A program made the position numbers and the translations under genes. The notes below the pieces were generated by a model. The model searched no databases, was not told the DNA's origin, and was given only the letters and a program-made list of their open reading frames with translations. A stretch of DNA of 6,153 nucleotides from an uncultured Clostridia bacterium (GTDB taxonomy: Bacteria; Bacillota; Clostridia; Oscillospirales; Acutalibacteraceae): contig CALGGQ010000257.1 of the NCBI GenBank assembly GCA_937915775.1, positions 1 through 6,153 of the forward strand, written 5' to 3'. This document shows, piece after piece, positions 1 through 4,905 of the stretch (positions are counted from its first letter, which is position 1; each line of letters opens with the position of its first letter).

Positions 1-13
1 ACTTAAAAACACC

Positions 14-41
14 AAAATGAGCACGGCAATCGCCGTGCTCA
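14..41 (-). terminator. Probable intrinsic terminator downstream of the MGMT-like gene
   Basis: A perfect 10-bp inverted repeat (TGAGCACGGC at 18-27 and its complement at 32-41) encloses a 4-base loop. Read on the minus strand it is followed by TTTTGG and then a further T-run. The stem is GC-rich but the T-tract is short, so termination may be only moderate. It lies about 80 bases past the stop of the alkyltransferase-like gene and is the first terminator-like structure on that transcript. Read on the plus strand the following bases are mixed pyrimidines, a weaker fit. Confidence 0.6.
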
Positions 42-122
42 CTCTTCTTTATGACGAACGCCGCGTTGGCATTCTGTTTTCTAATGCGGAGTTCGGAAAT
101 TTTGGGTGCTGCGCACGGCGAT

Positions 123-431
123 TTATTCTCCGTTCCACTGGAAGTGCGCCATATCCACTCTGCCGTCAATGAATTGCACGCCCTCACCCTCCAGCAGCAG
201 AATCTGCATATTTTTGCCGCCGAAGGCAAAGGCGGAGGACGGCTCACCGAGGCGGTTCACCACGCGGAAGCAGGGAATCGAATCCGGGTCGGGATTGACG
301 TGCAGAGCATAACCCACTACCCTGCTCCACCGCGGATTACCCGCCAGCAGCGCCACCTGACCGTAGGTCGCTACCTTGCCGTACGGAATCCGTTTCACCA
401 CCTCATATATCTTTTCAAACGAATTTTGCAT
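123..431 (-). CDS. MGMT/alkyltransferase-like DNA-repair protein (PCFR variant)
   Basis: This 102-residue protein matches the C-terminal DNA-binding and active-site domain of O6-alkylguanine-DNA alkyltransferase, without the N-terminal domain. That is the size of the alkyltransferase-like (ATL) group. Visible family marks are the YGKVATYGQVA helix-turn-helix segment (residues 17-27, with the base-flipping Tyr23), the likely arginine finger Arg37 in SRVVGYALHVNP, the active-site segment IPCFRVVNR (52-60) and a closing glutamate in LLEGEGV (probably Glu83). The acceptor cysteine (Cys54) is present, whereas classic ATLs have Trp or Ala there. The usual next residue, His, is Phe. It therefore may transfer alkyl groups, or only bind and flag alkylated guanine; sequence alone does not decide. 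I chose the ATG at 431 because AGAGG lies 8 bases upstream. The in-frame TTG at 449 falls inside the preceding terminator's T-tract. It follows rpsI on the same strand, beyond a terminator, so it probably depends on readthrough or an unseen promoter. Confidence 0.85.
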   Translation of the reverse strand: MQNSFEKIYEVVKRIPYGKVATYGQVALLAGNPRWSRVVGYALHVNPDPDSIPCFRVVNRLGEPSSAFAFGGKNMQILLLEGEGVQFIDGRVDMAHFQWNGE

Positions 432-451
432 TTTGACACCTCTTGTCAAAA
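431..451 (-). promoter_or_regulatory. Hairpin presenting the SD of the MGMT-like gene in its loop
   Basis: On the minus strand a perfect 8-bp inverted repeat, TTTTGACA and TGTCAAAA, flanks the 5-base loop AGAGG, which is the SD of the alkyltransferase-like gene. The last base of the right arm is the A of the start codon. The left arm is partly the T-tract of the rpsI terminator. The repeat is seen directly; any effect on translation is inference, and the stem is AT-rich and only moderately stable. Confidence 0.4.
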
Positions 452-477
452 AACAGCGTTCCCGAAAGGAAACGCTG
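448..477 (-). terminator. Intrinsic terminator of the rplM-rpsI operon
   Basis: On the minus strand the arms CAGCGTTTCC and GGGAACGCTG (454-477) pair over 7 bp, one mismatch and 2 bp around a TTTC loop. They are followed immediately by six T (448-453). It sits 17 bases past the rpsI stop codon, the expected place for the end of the ribosomal operon transcript. Confidence 0.9.
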
Positions 478-494
478 CTCTTGTGATAAACTGA

Positions 495-893
495 TTATCT
501 CTTACTAAACTGCGGTGCACGACGTGCTTTCTTGAGACCGTACTTCTTTCTTTCCTTCATTCTCGGGTCACGAGTGAGGAAGCCAGCCTTCTTGAGTGTG
601 GGACGAAGGTTCTCATCATACTGCAGAAGCGCTCTGGCAATACCGTGGCGGATAGCACCTGCCTGGCCGGTAACGCCGCCGCCGTTTACGCGGCAAACGA
701 TGTCGAACTTCTCAGCAGTCTCGGTCAGCGCGAGCGGCTGACGGACGATGAGCTTGAGGGTTTCAAGACCGAAATAATCGTCGATATCTCTGTCGTTAAT
801 GGTGATTTTACCGGTGCCGGCATAAACGCGTACACGAGCAACGGATTCTTTTCTTCTGCCTGTTCCGTAGAAATAAGGATTTGACTCATACAT
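495..893 (-). CDS. rpsI: Small-subunit ribosomal protein S9 (uS9)
   Basis: This 132-residue protein is full length for bacterial S9 (usually about 130). Recognisable segments are YGTGRRKESVARVRV near the N-terminus, the central VNGGGVTGQAGAIRHGIARAL block, LKKAGFLTRDPR, and the basic C-terminal tail ending in SKR. In the S9 family this tail reaches into the small-subunit P site and contacts tRNA. The ATG at 893 is preceded by GGGGAGG (904-910), which begins right after the rplM stop codon. The gene lies 17 bases downstream of rplM in the standard L13-S9 pair, and the two are surely co-transcribed. The N-terminal MYESNPYF replaces the shorter leader of many homologues; an extension of this kind is not alarming. 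No missing key features are seen. Confidence 0.98.
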   Translation of the reverse strand: MYESNPYFYGTGRRKESVARVRVYAGTGKITINDRDIDDYFGLETLKLIVRQPLALTETAEKFDIVCRVNGGGVTGQAGAIRHGIARALLQYDENLRPTLKKAGFLTRDPRMKERKKYGLKKARRAPQFSKR

Positions 894-910
894 AAGTTAG
901 TTACCTCCCC

Positions 911-1339
911 TTAAAATTCCCAAGCTTCCGGCTTCTGTGCCTCGTGCTTGTGCTCTGCGTTCTTGTAAATCTTGCATCTGGTGAGCTGCTTTCTGCCAAG
1001 TGTGTTGTCAGGAAGCATACCCTTCACAGCGAGCTTCATAGCGAAATCGCTCTTATCCTTCATCAGAATGCCGTACTTTACCTTCTTAAGGTTTCCGATA
1101 TAGCCTGAATGATGATAATAGAACTTCTTATTCAGCTTGTTGCCGGTCAGGGCTACCTTGTCCGTGTTAACGATGATAACGAAGTCGCCGCAATCCGTAT
1201 GAGGAGCGAAGATGGGCTTGTGCTTGCCTCTGAGCAGTACAGCAGCTTCCGCAGCAACTCTGCCGAGCGGTTTGCCGGCTGCGTCAATAACATACCACTT
1301 GCGCTCGATTTCGTCAGCCTTGGGCATAAATGTTGACAT
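911..1339 (-). CDS. rplM: Large-subunit ribosomal protein L13 (uL13)
   Basis: This 142-residue protein matches the usual length of bacterial L13, an early-assembling protein that binds 23S rRNA. Family segments visible are RKWYVIDAAGKPLGRVA at the N-terminus, RGKHKPIFAPHTDCGDFV, the VNTDKVALTGNKLNKKFYYHHSGY core, and VKGMLPDNTLGRKQL followed by AEHKHEAQKPE. The frame stays open upstream for another 47 codons, but that stretch contains the promoter and reads as non-homologous sequence. I start at the ATG at 1339, with GGAGG 8 bases upstream. An ATG two codons earlier would leave only 2 bases after the SD. It is first in the rplM-rpsI operon. The leader from the predicted transcription start is only about 33 bases, so there is little room for a structured L13 autoregulatory leader. 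Confidence 0.98.
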   Translation of the reverse strand: MSTFMPKADEIERKWYVIDAAGKPLGRVAAEAAVLLRGKHKPIFAPHTDCGDFVIIVNTDKVALTGNKLNKKFYYHHSGYIGNLKKVKYGILMKDKSDFAMKLAVKGMLPDNTLGRKQLTRCKIYKNAEHKHEAQKPEAWEF

Positions 1340-1378
1340 AGTCATTTCCTCCGAAAAGTTATTTTTAATGTGTTGCTT

Positions 1379-1407
1379 ATCATAGCAGAAGAGACAAAAA
1401 ATGTCAA
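1379..1407 (-). promoter_or_regulatory. Strong sigma-A promoter of rplM-rpsI
   Basis: On the minus strand TTGACA (1402-1407), a 17-base spacer and TATGAT (1379-1384) form a near-consensus promoter. The -10 also has an upstream TGC, giving the TGn extension. Transcription would start near 1372. The strength fits a ribosomal protein operon. Confidence 0.9.
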
Positions 1408-1493
1408 CACCTAAATTAAAATAAATTGTGCTTTCTCCGTTTTTCTCTTTTATTCTCTCGTTTTTATAGTGTTTTCTCATTTATTATTTACGC

Positions 1494-1522
1494 TTTTCAT
1501 TGAGCCGTATCTATGGTAAAAT
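1494..1522 (+). promoter_or_regulatory. Extended -10 promoter upstream of the response regulator
   Basis: TTTTCA (1494-1499), a 17-base spacer and TAAAAT (1517-1522) preceded by TGG make a good Gram-positive extended -10 promoter; the -35 is weak. Predicted start is near 1529, directly in front of the TTCTAATG direct repeat. It could supply a basal level of the two-component system, and regulator bound at the repeats might block it. Confidence 0.65.
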
Positions 1523-1529
1523 AAGGGTG

Positions 1530-1563
1530 TTCTAATGAAATTCTAATGTTCAAGGGGTATCTT
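1530..1563 (+). promoter_or_regulatory. Direct-repeat operator and possible activator-dependent promoter of the two-component operon
   Basis: Two identical octamers TTCTAATG lie at 1530-1537 and 1541-1548, an 11-base period, that is, one helical turn on the same DNA face. Nine bases further is a possible -10, TATCTT (1558-1563), with no recognisable -35 at the right distance. This arrangement is typical of OmpR-family sites that replace the -35. The same layout precedes the PepSY gene and, weakly, the surface protein gene. That the adjacent regulator binds here is inference. Confidence 0.6.
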
Positions 1564-1581
1564 ATCCCTGAGGTGAGAGAT

Positions 1582-2250
1582 ATGCGCATTTTAATTGCAG
1601 AGGACGAAAGGGATTTAAACGCCCTGATAACGAAAAAGCTGACGCGCGAGGGCTACAGCGTTGACAGCGCGTATAACGGAAAGGAAGCGCTTGATTATAT
1701 CGGACTTGCGGAATACGACTGCATTCTGCTCGATGTGATGATGCCGGTGTACGACGGCTTTACCGTTATTCAGAAGCTGCGGGCAAAGGGCATCGGCACG
1801 CCGGTGATCTTTCTGACAGCGCGCGACACTGTCAGCGACAGAGTGCAGGGGCTGGACGCGGGCGCTGACGATTATCTCGTCAAGCCGTTCTCATTTGAGG
1901 AGCTGATGGCGCGCATCCGTGCCAACACGCGCCAGAAGGGCGGCACCCGAAGCAGCGTATACACCGTTGCCGATTTAACGCTCAATACGGCGAAGCACAC
2001 GGTGCAGCGCGGCGGCGAAACCGTTTCCCTGTCCGCCAAGGAATATCAGCTGCTGGAATACCTGATGCAAAATGCGGGCATCGTGCTCTCACGCGAGCAG
2101 ATTGAAAATCACATCTGGAATTTCGATTACGAGGGCGGCACGAACGTGGTGGACGTCTACATCCGCTACCTGCGCCAGAAAATCGACGAGGGATATGACG
2201 AAAAGCTGATTCGCACTGTGCGCGGCGCCGGCTATACCATAGGAAAATAA
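1582..2250 (+). CDS. OmpR-family response regulator transcription factor
   Basis: This 222-residue protein has a receiver domain (about 1-120) and a winged-helix DNA-binding domain (about 128-222). The receiver has the acidic pocket Glu7-Asp8, the phospho-acceptor Asp51 in LLDVMMP, Thr79, Tyr98 and Lys101 in the YLVKPF motif, so it should be phosphorylated normally. The output domain shows LSAKEYQLLEYL, the recognition helix region GGTNVVDVYIRYLRQKI and the wing ending RTVRGAGYTIGK. I start at the ATG at 1582 because GAGGTG lies 6 bases upstream. The in-frame ATG at 1546 would place the N-terminus inside the upstream direct repeat. Its partner kinase follows after 2 bases. It probably activates its own operon and the two plus-strand units downstream through the TTCTAATG-type boxes. 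Family assignment is firm; targets and signal are inferred. No specific named system is recognised. Confidence 0.96.
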   Translation: MRILIAEDERDLNALITKKLTREGYSVDSAYNGKEALDYIGLAEYDCILLDVMMPVYDGFTVIQKLRAKGIGTPVIFLTARDTVSDRVQGLDAGADDYLVKPFSFEELMARIRANTRQKGGTRSSVYTVADLTLNTAKHTVQRGGETVSLSAKEYQLLEYLMQNAGIVLSREQIENHIWNFDYEGGTNVVDVYIRYLRQKIDEGYDEKLIRTVRGAGYTIGK

Positions 2251-2252
2251 GT

Positions 2253-3647
2253 ATGAACAAGTTATCTATTAAAACCAAAATAACGATAGGTGTTTCACTG
2301 TTTGCCATTCTGGTGTCGCTCATTTCAGCGCTCTGCGTGCTGTATTTCAGCTACCATATCAGCGACCGCACGACCAAGCGCAACCTGATTGCCGCGGTGG
2401 AAGCCAATATGAACGAGCTGCAAATTTACAGCGACAGAGCGGATTTGCACCTGGACGACGCCTTCGACGTGCTGGTAGAATACGGCGACCTGTTTATTGA
2501 AATCGACGATGATTTCACCAAGGAGGTCAACGGCATCACGACCTCGCTGTACGACGGCGCCTCGGTACTGTACGGCGAAAGCATCATCGACGCCGCGGAG
2601 TATCCCCTGCAGGAAATCGGCATTTATGGGGTCACCGAAGGCGGCAACCGCTACTATATATATGATAAAAAAATTAAGGACGAGGCTCATACCCTCTGGC
2701 TGCGCGGCATTGTTTCGCGCCGGGCAGACTTTGTGAATACCCTTTCCGTGATTGATAACTACCTGCTCTTTATTCCGCTGCTGGTGCTGCTGACCATCGG
2801 CGGCGTGCTGCTGCTCACCGGCAGGGCGCTGAAGCCGATTGAAACCATCAGCCGTTCCGCGGACGAAATCCGCCAGGGAACAGATTTGACACAGCGGCTT
2901 GACATACCGAACGACAGCAAGGAAATCCGCCGTCTGTCCGCTGCGTTTAACGGCATGCTGGAGCGTCTGGAGGAATCGTTTGACCGCGAGCGCCGCTTCA
3001 ACGCCGATATTTCTCACGAGCTGCGCACGCCGGTCAGCGTGATTCTCTCCGCCAGCGAGCTGGCGCTCGAGGAAAAGACAACCGAGGAATATGAGGAAGC
3101 GCTGCAGCTAATTCAGAAGCAGGGCAACAAAATGAGCCTGATGATAAACGATATGCTGGCATACGCACGCCTCGGCACGCAGCAGATTGCGTTTGAAGAA
3201 ACGGATTTGACCGCCCTGTGCCGCGAGGTCTGCGCCGAAATTCCGCACACAGACGCCAAGCACATCACCCTGCACACTGACCTTGACGACGGCGTCACCG
3301 TCTCGGCAAACGGCGAGCTGCTAACGCGCTTGCTGACGAACCTGCTGACCAACGCCTATAAATACGGCAAGGAAAACGGCAATATATTTGTCAGCCTGAA
3401 AGAAGAGCAAAGCACGGTACTGCTGCGTGTGAAGGACGACGGAATCGGCATTGCTGCTAAGGATGTTGATAAAATCTTTGATAATTTCTACCGTGCGGAT
3501 AATTCGCGCAGCCGGCCGGGCTTCGGGCTCGGGCTGAGCTTCGTCAAAAGGATTGCCGAGCTGCACGGCGGCACCGTCACGCTGAACAGCGTAGAGGGAC
3601 TCGGCAGTGAATTTACCGTAACACTGAAAAAATGGCAGAAAAACTGA
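2253..3647 (+). CDS. Membrane sensor histidine kinase with HAMP domain
   Basis: This 464-residue kinase is complete. Transmembrane segments lie at about 10-34 and 168-190, enclosing an extracytoplasmic sensor of roughly 130 residues. The sensor contains SLYDGASVLYG (98-108), reminiscent of PAS/Cache-like kinase sensors, and an acidic EIDDDF patch (83-88). After the second segment come a HAMP linker (about 190-243) and the dimerisation/phospho-acceptor helix with His255 in SHELRTP. The ATP-binding domain has an N box with Asn363 and Asn367, G1 DDGIGI (395-400, Asp396), an F box around IFDNFYRAD, and G2 GFGLGL (423-428). All catalytic motifs are intact. The start codon lies 2 bases after the regulator's stop, with AGGAAA in the regulator's last codons as SD, so the pair is one operon. 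It should phosphorylate Asp51 of the regulator. There is no clear terminator before the PepSY gene, so some readthrough is likely. The ligand is unknown. Confidence 0.96.
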   Translation: MNKLSIKTKITIGVSLFAILVSLISALCVLYFSYHISDRTTKRNLIAAVEANMNELQIYSDRADLHLDDAFDVLVEYGDLFIEIDDDFTKEVNGITTSLYDGASVLYGESIIDAAEYPLQEIGIYGVTEGGNRYYIYDKKIKDEAHTLWLRGIVSRRADFVNTLSVIDNYLLFIPLLVLLTIGGVLLLTGRALKPIETISRSADEIRQGTDLTQRLDIPNDSKEIRRLSAAFNGMLERLEESFDRERRFNADISHELRTPVSVILSASELALEEKTTEEYEEALQLIQKQGNKMSLMINDMLAYARLGTQQIAFEETDLTALCREVCAEIPHTDAKHITLHTDLDDGVTVSANGELLTRLLTNLLTNAYKYGKENGNIFVSLKEEQSTVLLRVKDDGIGIAAKDVDKIFDNFYRADNSRSRPGFGLGLSFVKRIAELHGGTVTLNSVEGLGSEFTVTLKKWQKN

Positions 3648-3649
3648 TT

Positions 3650-3683
3650 TTCTAATGCTACTTTAATTTTCATCGGTTATGCT
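3650..3683 (+). promoter_or_regulatory. Direct-repeat box and promoter of the PepSY gene
   Basis: TTCTAATG (3650-3657) and CTTTAATT (3661-3668) repeat at an 11-base period, followed 9 bases later by TATGCT (3678-3683) as a possible -10. The -35 position (ATGCTA) does not resemble the consensus. Octamer order, period and distance to the -10 are the same as upstream of the response regulator. The block TTTAATT-N5-CGGTTATGCTG recurs exactly before the surface protein gene. Predicted start is near 3690. Activation by the adjacent regulator is inference. Confidence 0.65.
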
Positions 3684-3685
3684 GA

Positions 3686-3723
3686 GGGTGTCATGAGAGC
3701 GGTGCACAGCTCATTGCACACCC
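3686..3723 (+). other. Interrupted inverted repeat in the kinase-PepSY intergenic region
   Basis: GGGTGT (3686-3691) pairs with ACACCC (3718-3723) and ATGAG (3693-3697) with CTCAT (3710-3714), around a 12-base loop that itself contains the palindrome GTGCAC. No T-tract follows, so it is not a normal terminator. A transcript from the local promoter would start inside the left arm, so only readthrough RNA from the kinase gene would fold fully. Function is unknown. Confidence 0.35.
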
Positions 3724-3754
3724 CTAAACAATCTATGAAAAGGAGTAAAATAAA

Positions 3755-4687
3755 ATGAAAAAGAATTTAATTGCTATTCTTTGCGGCATTGCGGCAGCCG
3801 CTGTGATGATAAGCGGCGCGATTGCCTCCCTCGGAAGAATGACAGAGGAGGAGAGCATCGGCTCCGCTGCTGCGCTGACCATCGCGCTTGGTGATGCAGG
3901 CGTCAGCAAGGAGGAAGCCAAAAACACCAAGTCCGTTTTTGAAAAGGAAAACGGCAAGTACATCTTCGATGTGGAATTCGACACGGAGAACTATGAATAC
4001 GATTATGATATCGATGCTTCTACCGGCGCTATCCTAAAACGCGATATAGACGAAAGAACGCCGCAGAGCACAACTGTCGCCAAAGAAATCACCACCGCCC
4101 CGGAGGAAACAACCCCCAGCACCCCCGCCGAGGAAGCCACCGAACAGGAAACGGAGCCGACGGAAAAGGAAACTTCACCGCAAAAGGAAACCACTACCAA
4201 AAAGCGGAGAAAGAAATCGTCTAAAACAACGTCCACGACGAAAAAGCAGGAAACGACGACCGAAAAGGCAACCGAGCCTGTCACCGAAGCGCCGGTGGAA
4301 ACAACAACGCTGCCCGAAACGACAACACTGCCCGAAACCACGACCGCTGCCTTTATCGGACTGGACGCTGCCAAAAAAACGGCGCTGAAGCACGCCGGTT
4401 ACCGCGCCTCCGCGGTGCAGTTCACCAAGGCGAAGATTGCTTACGATAACGACGGTACCGTGGAATACGAGATAGAATTTATCGCCGATAACACGGAATA
4501 TGAATACGATATCGACGCTATCAGCGGCAACATCACCTCCTTTGAAAAGGAGAGCCTCACCCCGCAAACGGAAACCACCACGCAGGAGGATGACGAGGAT
4601 GACGACAAGGATGATAAAGACGACAAGGACGATGACGACCTTGAGGATGACGCTGCCGACGGCGACAAAGAGGATAGTGACGACTGA
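3755..4687 (+). CDS. Membrane-anchored protein with two PepSY domains and an acidic tail
   Basis: This 310-residue protein is probably exported. It has a short basic start (MKKN) and a hydrophobic segment at 5-26 that could be a signal anchor or be cleaved after GAIA; no lipobox is seen. PepSY domain 1 spans about 35-98, with YEYDYDIDASTGAIL at its end. PepSY domain 2 spans about 200-264 and is the closer match, ending YEYDIDAISGNI. Between them is a low-complexity Thr/Glu/Pro/Lys linker (101-199) with a basic cluster KKRRKK (149-154) and tandem ETTTLP repeats. The C-terminus (279-310) is almost all Asp, Glu and Lys. PepSY domains are known as inhibitory or regulatory modules in exported proteins, including M4 protease propeptides. 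Position after a kinase and a shared promoter box suggest it modulates the kinase or an envelope protease, which is inference. The SD AGGAG lies 9 bases before the ATG, and a strong terminator follows. Confidence 0.88.
   Translation: MKKNLIAILCGIAAAAVMISGAIASLGRMTEEESIGSAAALTIALGDAGVSKEEAKNTKSVFEKENGKYIFDVEFDTENYEYDYDIDASTGAILKRDIDERTPQSTTVAKEITTAPEETTPSTPAEEATEQETEPTEKETSPQKETTTKKRRKKSSKTTSTTKKQETTTEKATEPVTEAPVETTTLPETTTLPETTTAAFIGLDAAKKTALKHAGYRASAVQFTKAKIAYDNDGTVEYEIEFIADNTEYEYDIDAISGNITSFEKESLTPQTETTTQEDDEDDDKDDKDDKDDDDLEDDAADGDKEDSDD
4298..4345 (+). repeat. Tandem 18-base repeat in the PepSY linker
   Basis: Two full 18-base units (4298-4315, 4316-4333) and a partial third encode ETTTLP-ETTTLP-ETTT. 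Units differ mainly at synonymous positions, which points to selection on the peptide or to an old duplication. Such repeats can vary in copy number between strains. Confidence 0.75.
4586..4639 (+). repeat. Low-complexity GAY/AAR codon tract encoding the acidic tail
   Basis: This tract consists almost wholly of GAT, GAC, GAG, AAG and AAA codons. It gives runs such as DDEDDDKDDKDDKDDDD at residues 279-295, with the Asp-rich tail continuing to residue 310. The mix of GAT and GAC makes it less slippery than a pure repeat, but in-frame length variation would be easy. Confidence 0.7.
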
Positions 4688-4725
4688 TTCCCACACAAAA
4701 CAGGATGCCGCTGTTAAATGATATC

Positions 4726-4763
4726 ATGATGGTAGACACAAAAAGTGTCTGCCATCATTTTTT
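4726..4763 (+). terminator. Strong intrinsic terminator after the PepSY gene
   Basis: The arms ATGATGGTAGACAC (4726-4739) and GTGTCTGCCATCAT (4745-4758) form a 14-bp stem with one G-T pair around an AAAAA loop. Six T follow (4758-4763). It lies 38 bases past the PepSY stop and separates that gene from the surface protein gene, which therefore needs its own promoter. Confidence 0.93.
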
Positions 4764-4811
4764 GTGGTAAGACAGAAAAGAAGAGATATAACATATATCA
4801 ACAAGGCGTTA

Positions 4812-4845
4812 TGTATATGAATATTTAATTCGTTGCGGTTATGCT
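4812..4845 (+). promoter_or_regulatory. Partial regulator box and possible promoter of the surface protein gene
   Basis: ATTTAATT (4823-4830) is followed after 9 bases by TATGCT (4840-4845). The stretch TTTAATT-N5-CGGTTATGCTG (4824-4846) matches 18 of 18 fixed positions in the PepSY promoter. The outer half-site 11 bases upstream (TGTATATG, 4812-4819) matches TTCTAATG at only 4 of 8 positions, so binding may be weaker or need higher levels of active regulator. No -35 is seen. Predicted start is near 4852. Confidence 0.5.
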
Positions 4846-4854
4846 GTTAGCGTA

Positions 4855-4883
4855 TTGATTTTACGCCAAATCTGCTTTATGCT
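4855..4883 (+). promoter_or_regulatory. Second candidate promoter for the surface protein gene
   Basis: TTGATT (4855-4860), a 17-base spacer and TATGCT (4878-4883) form a plausible sigma-A promoter. It would start near 4890, leaving a leader of only about 16 bases with the SD close to the 5' end. It could give regulator-independent expression. It competes with the upstream boxed promoter as an explanation; both could be real. Confidence 0.4.
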
Positions 4884-4905
4884 TTTTTTGAAAGGAGTAA
4901 TGTTT

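Noticed and set aside
79..86. A further TTCTAATG octamer, as in the regulator boxes
   Set aside because: There is no partner 11 bases away on either side, no -10 at the right distance and no plus-strand gene downstream; a single octamer is expected by chance at this AT content.
1340..1372. Structured L13 autoregulatory leader
   Set aside because: The predicted leader is only about 33 bases and shows no convincing stem.
1340..1480. In-frame upstream extension of rplM (47 more codons)
   Set aside because: The stretch contains the strong rplM promoter and the SD for the ATG at 1339, and L13 is normally 142 residues.
2325..3017. Long open frame on the strand opposite the kinase gene
   Set aside because: It is antisense to a complete kinase with all catalytic motifs, has no SD and resembles no protein family; high third-position GC in the kinase leaves such shadow frames open.
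3770..3790. Cys10 of the PepSY protein as a lipoprotein lipobox cysteine
   Set aside because: The preceding residues AIL lack the small residue needed at -1, and the cysteine lies within the hydrophobic core rather than at its end.
4298..4345. Short tandem repeats considered as a CRISPR-like array
   Set aside because: The units are directly adjacent without unique spacers, are in frame and lie within a coding region.
4003..4696. Two overlapping minus-strand frames opposite the PepSY gene, rich in Val/Ser and in Phe/Arg/Gly
   Set aside because: They are reverse images of the low-complexity Thr/Glu and Asp/Lys codons; their composition is explained by the plus-strand repeats and no start signals are seen.
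4785..4799. Palindrome GATATA-ACA-TATATC between terminator and surface protein gene
   Set aside because: It is short, pure AT-rich alternation, not placed at any promoter element and easily due to chance.
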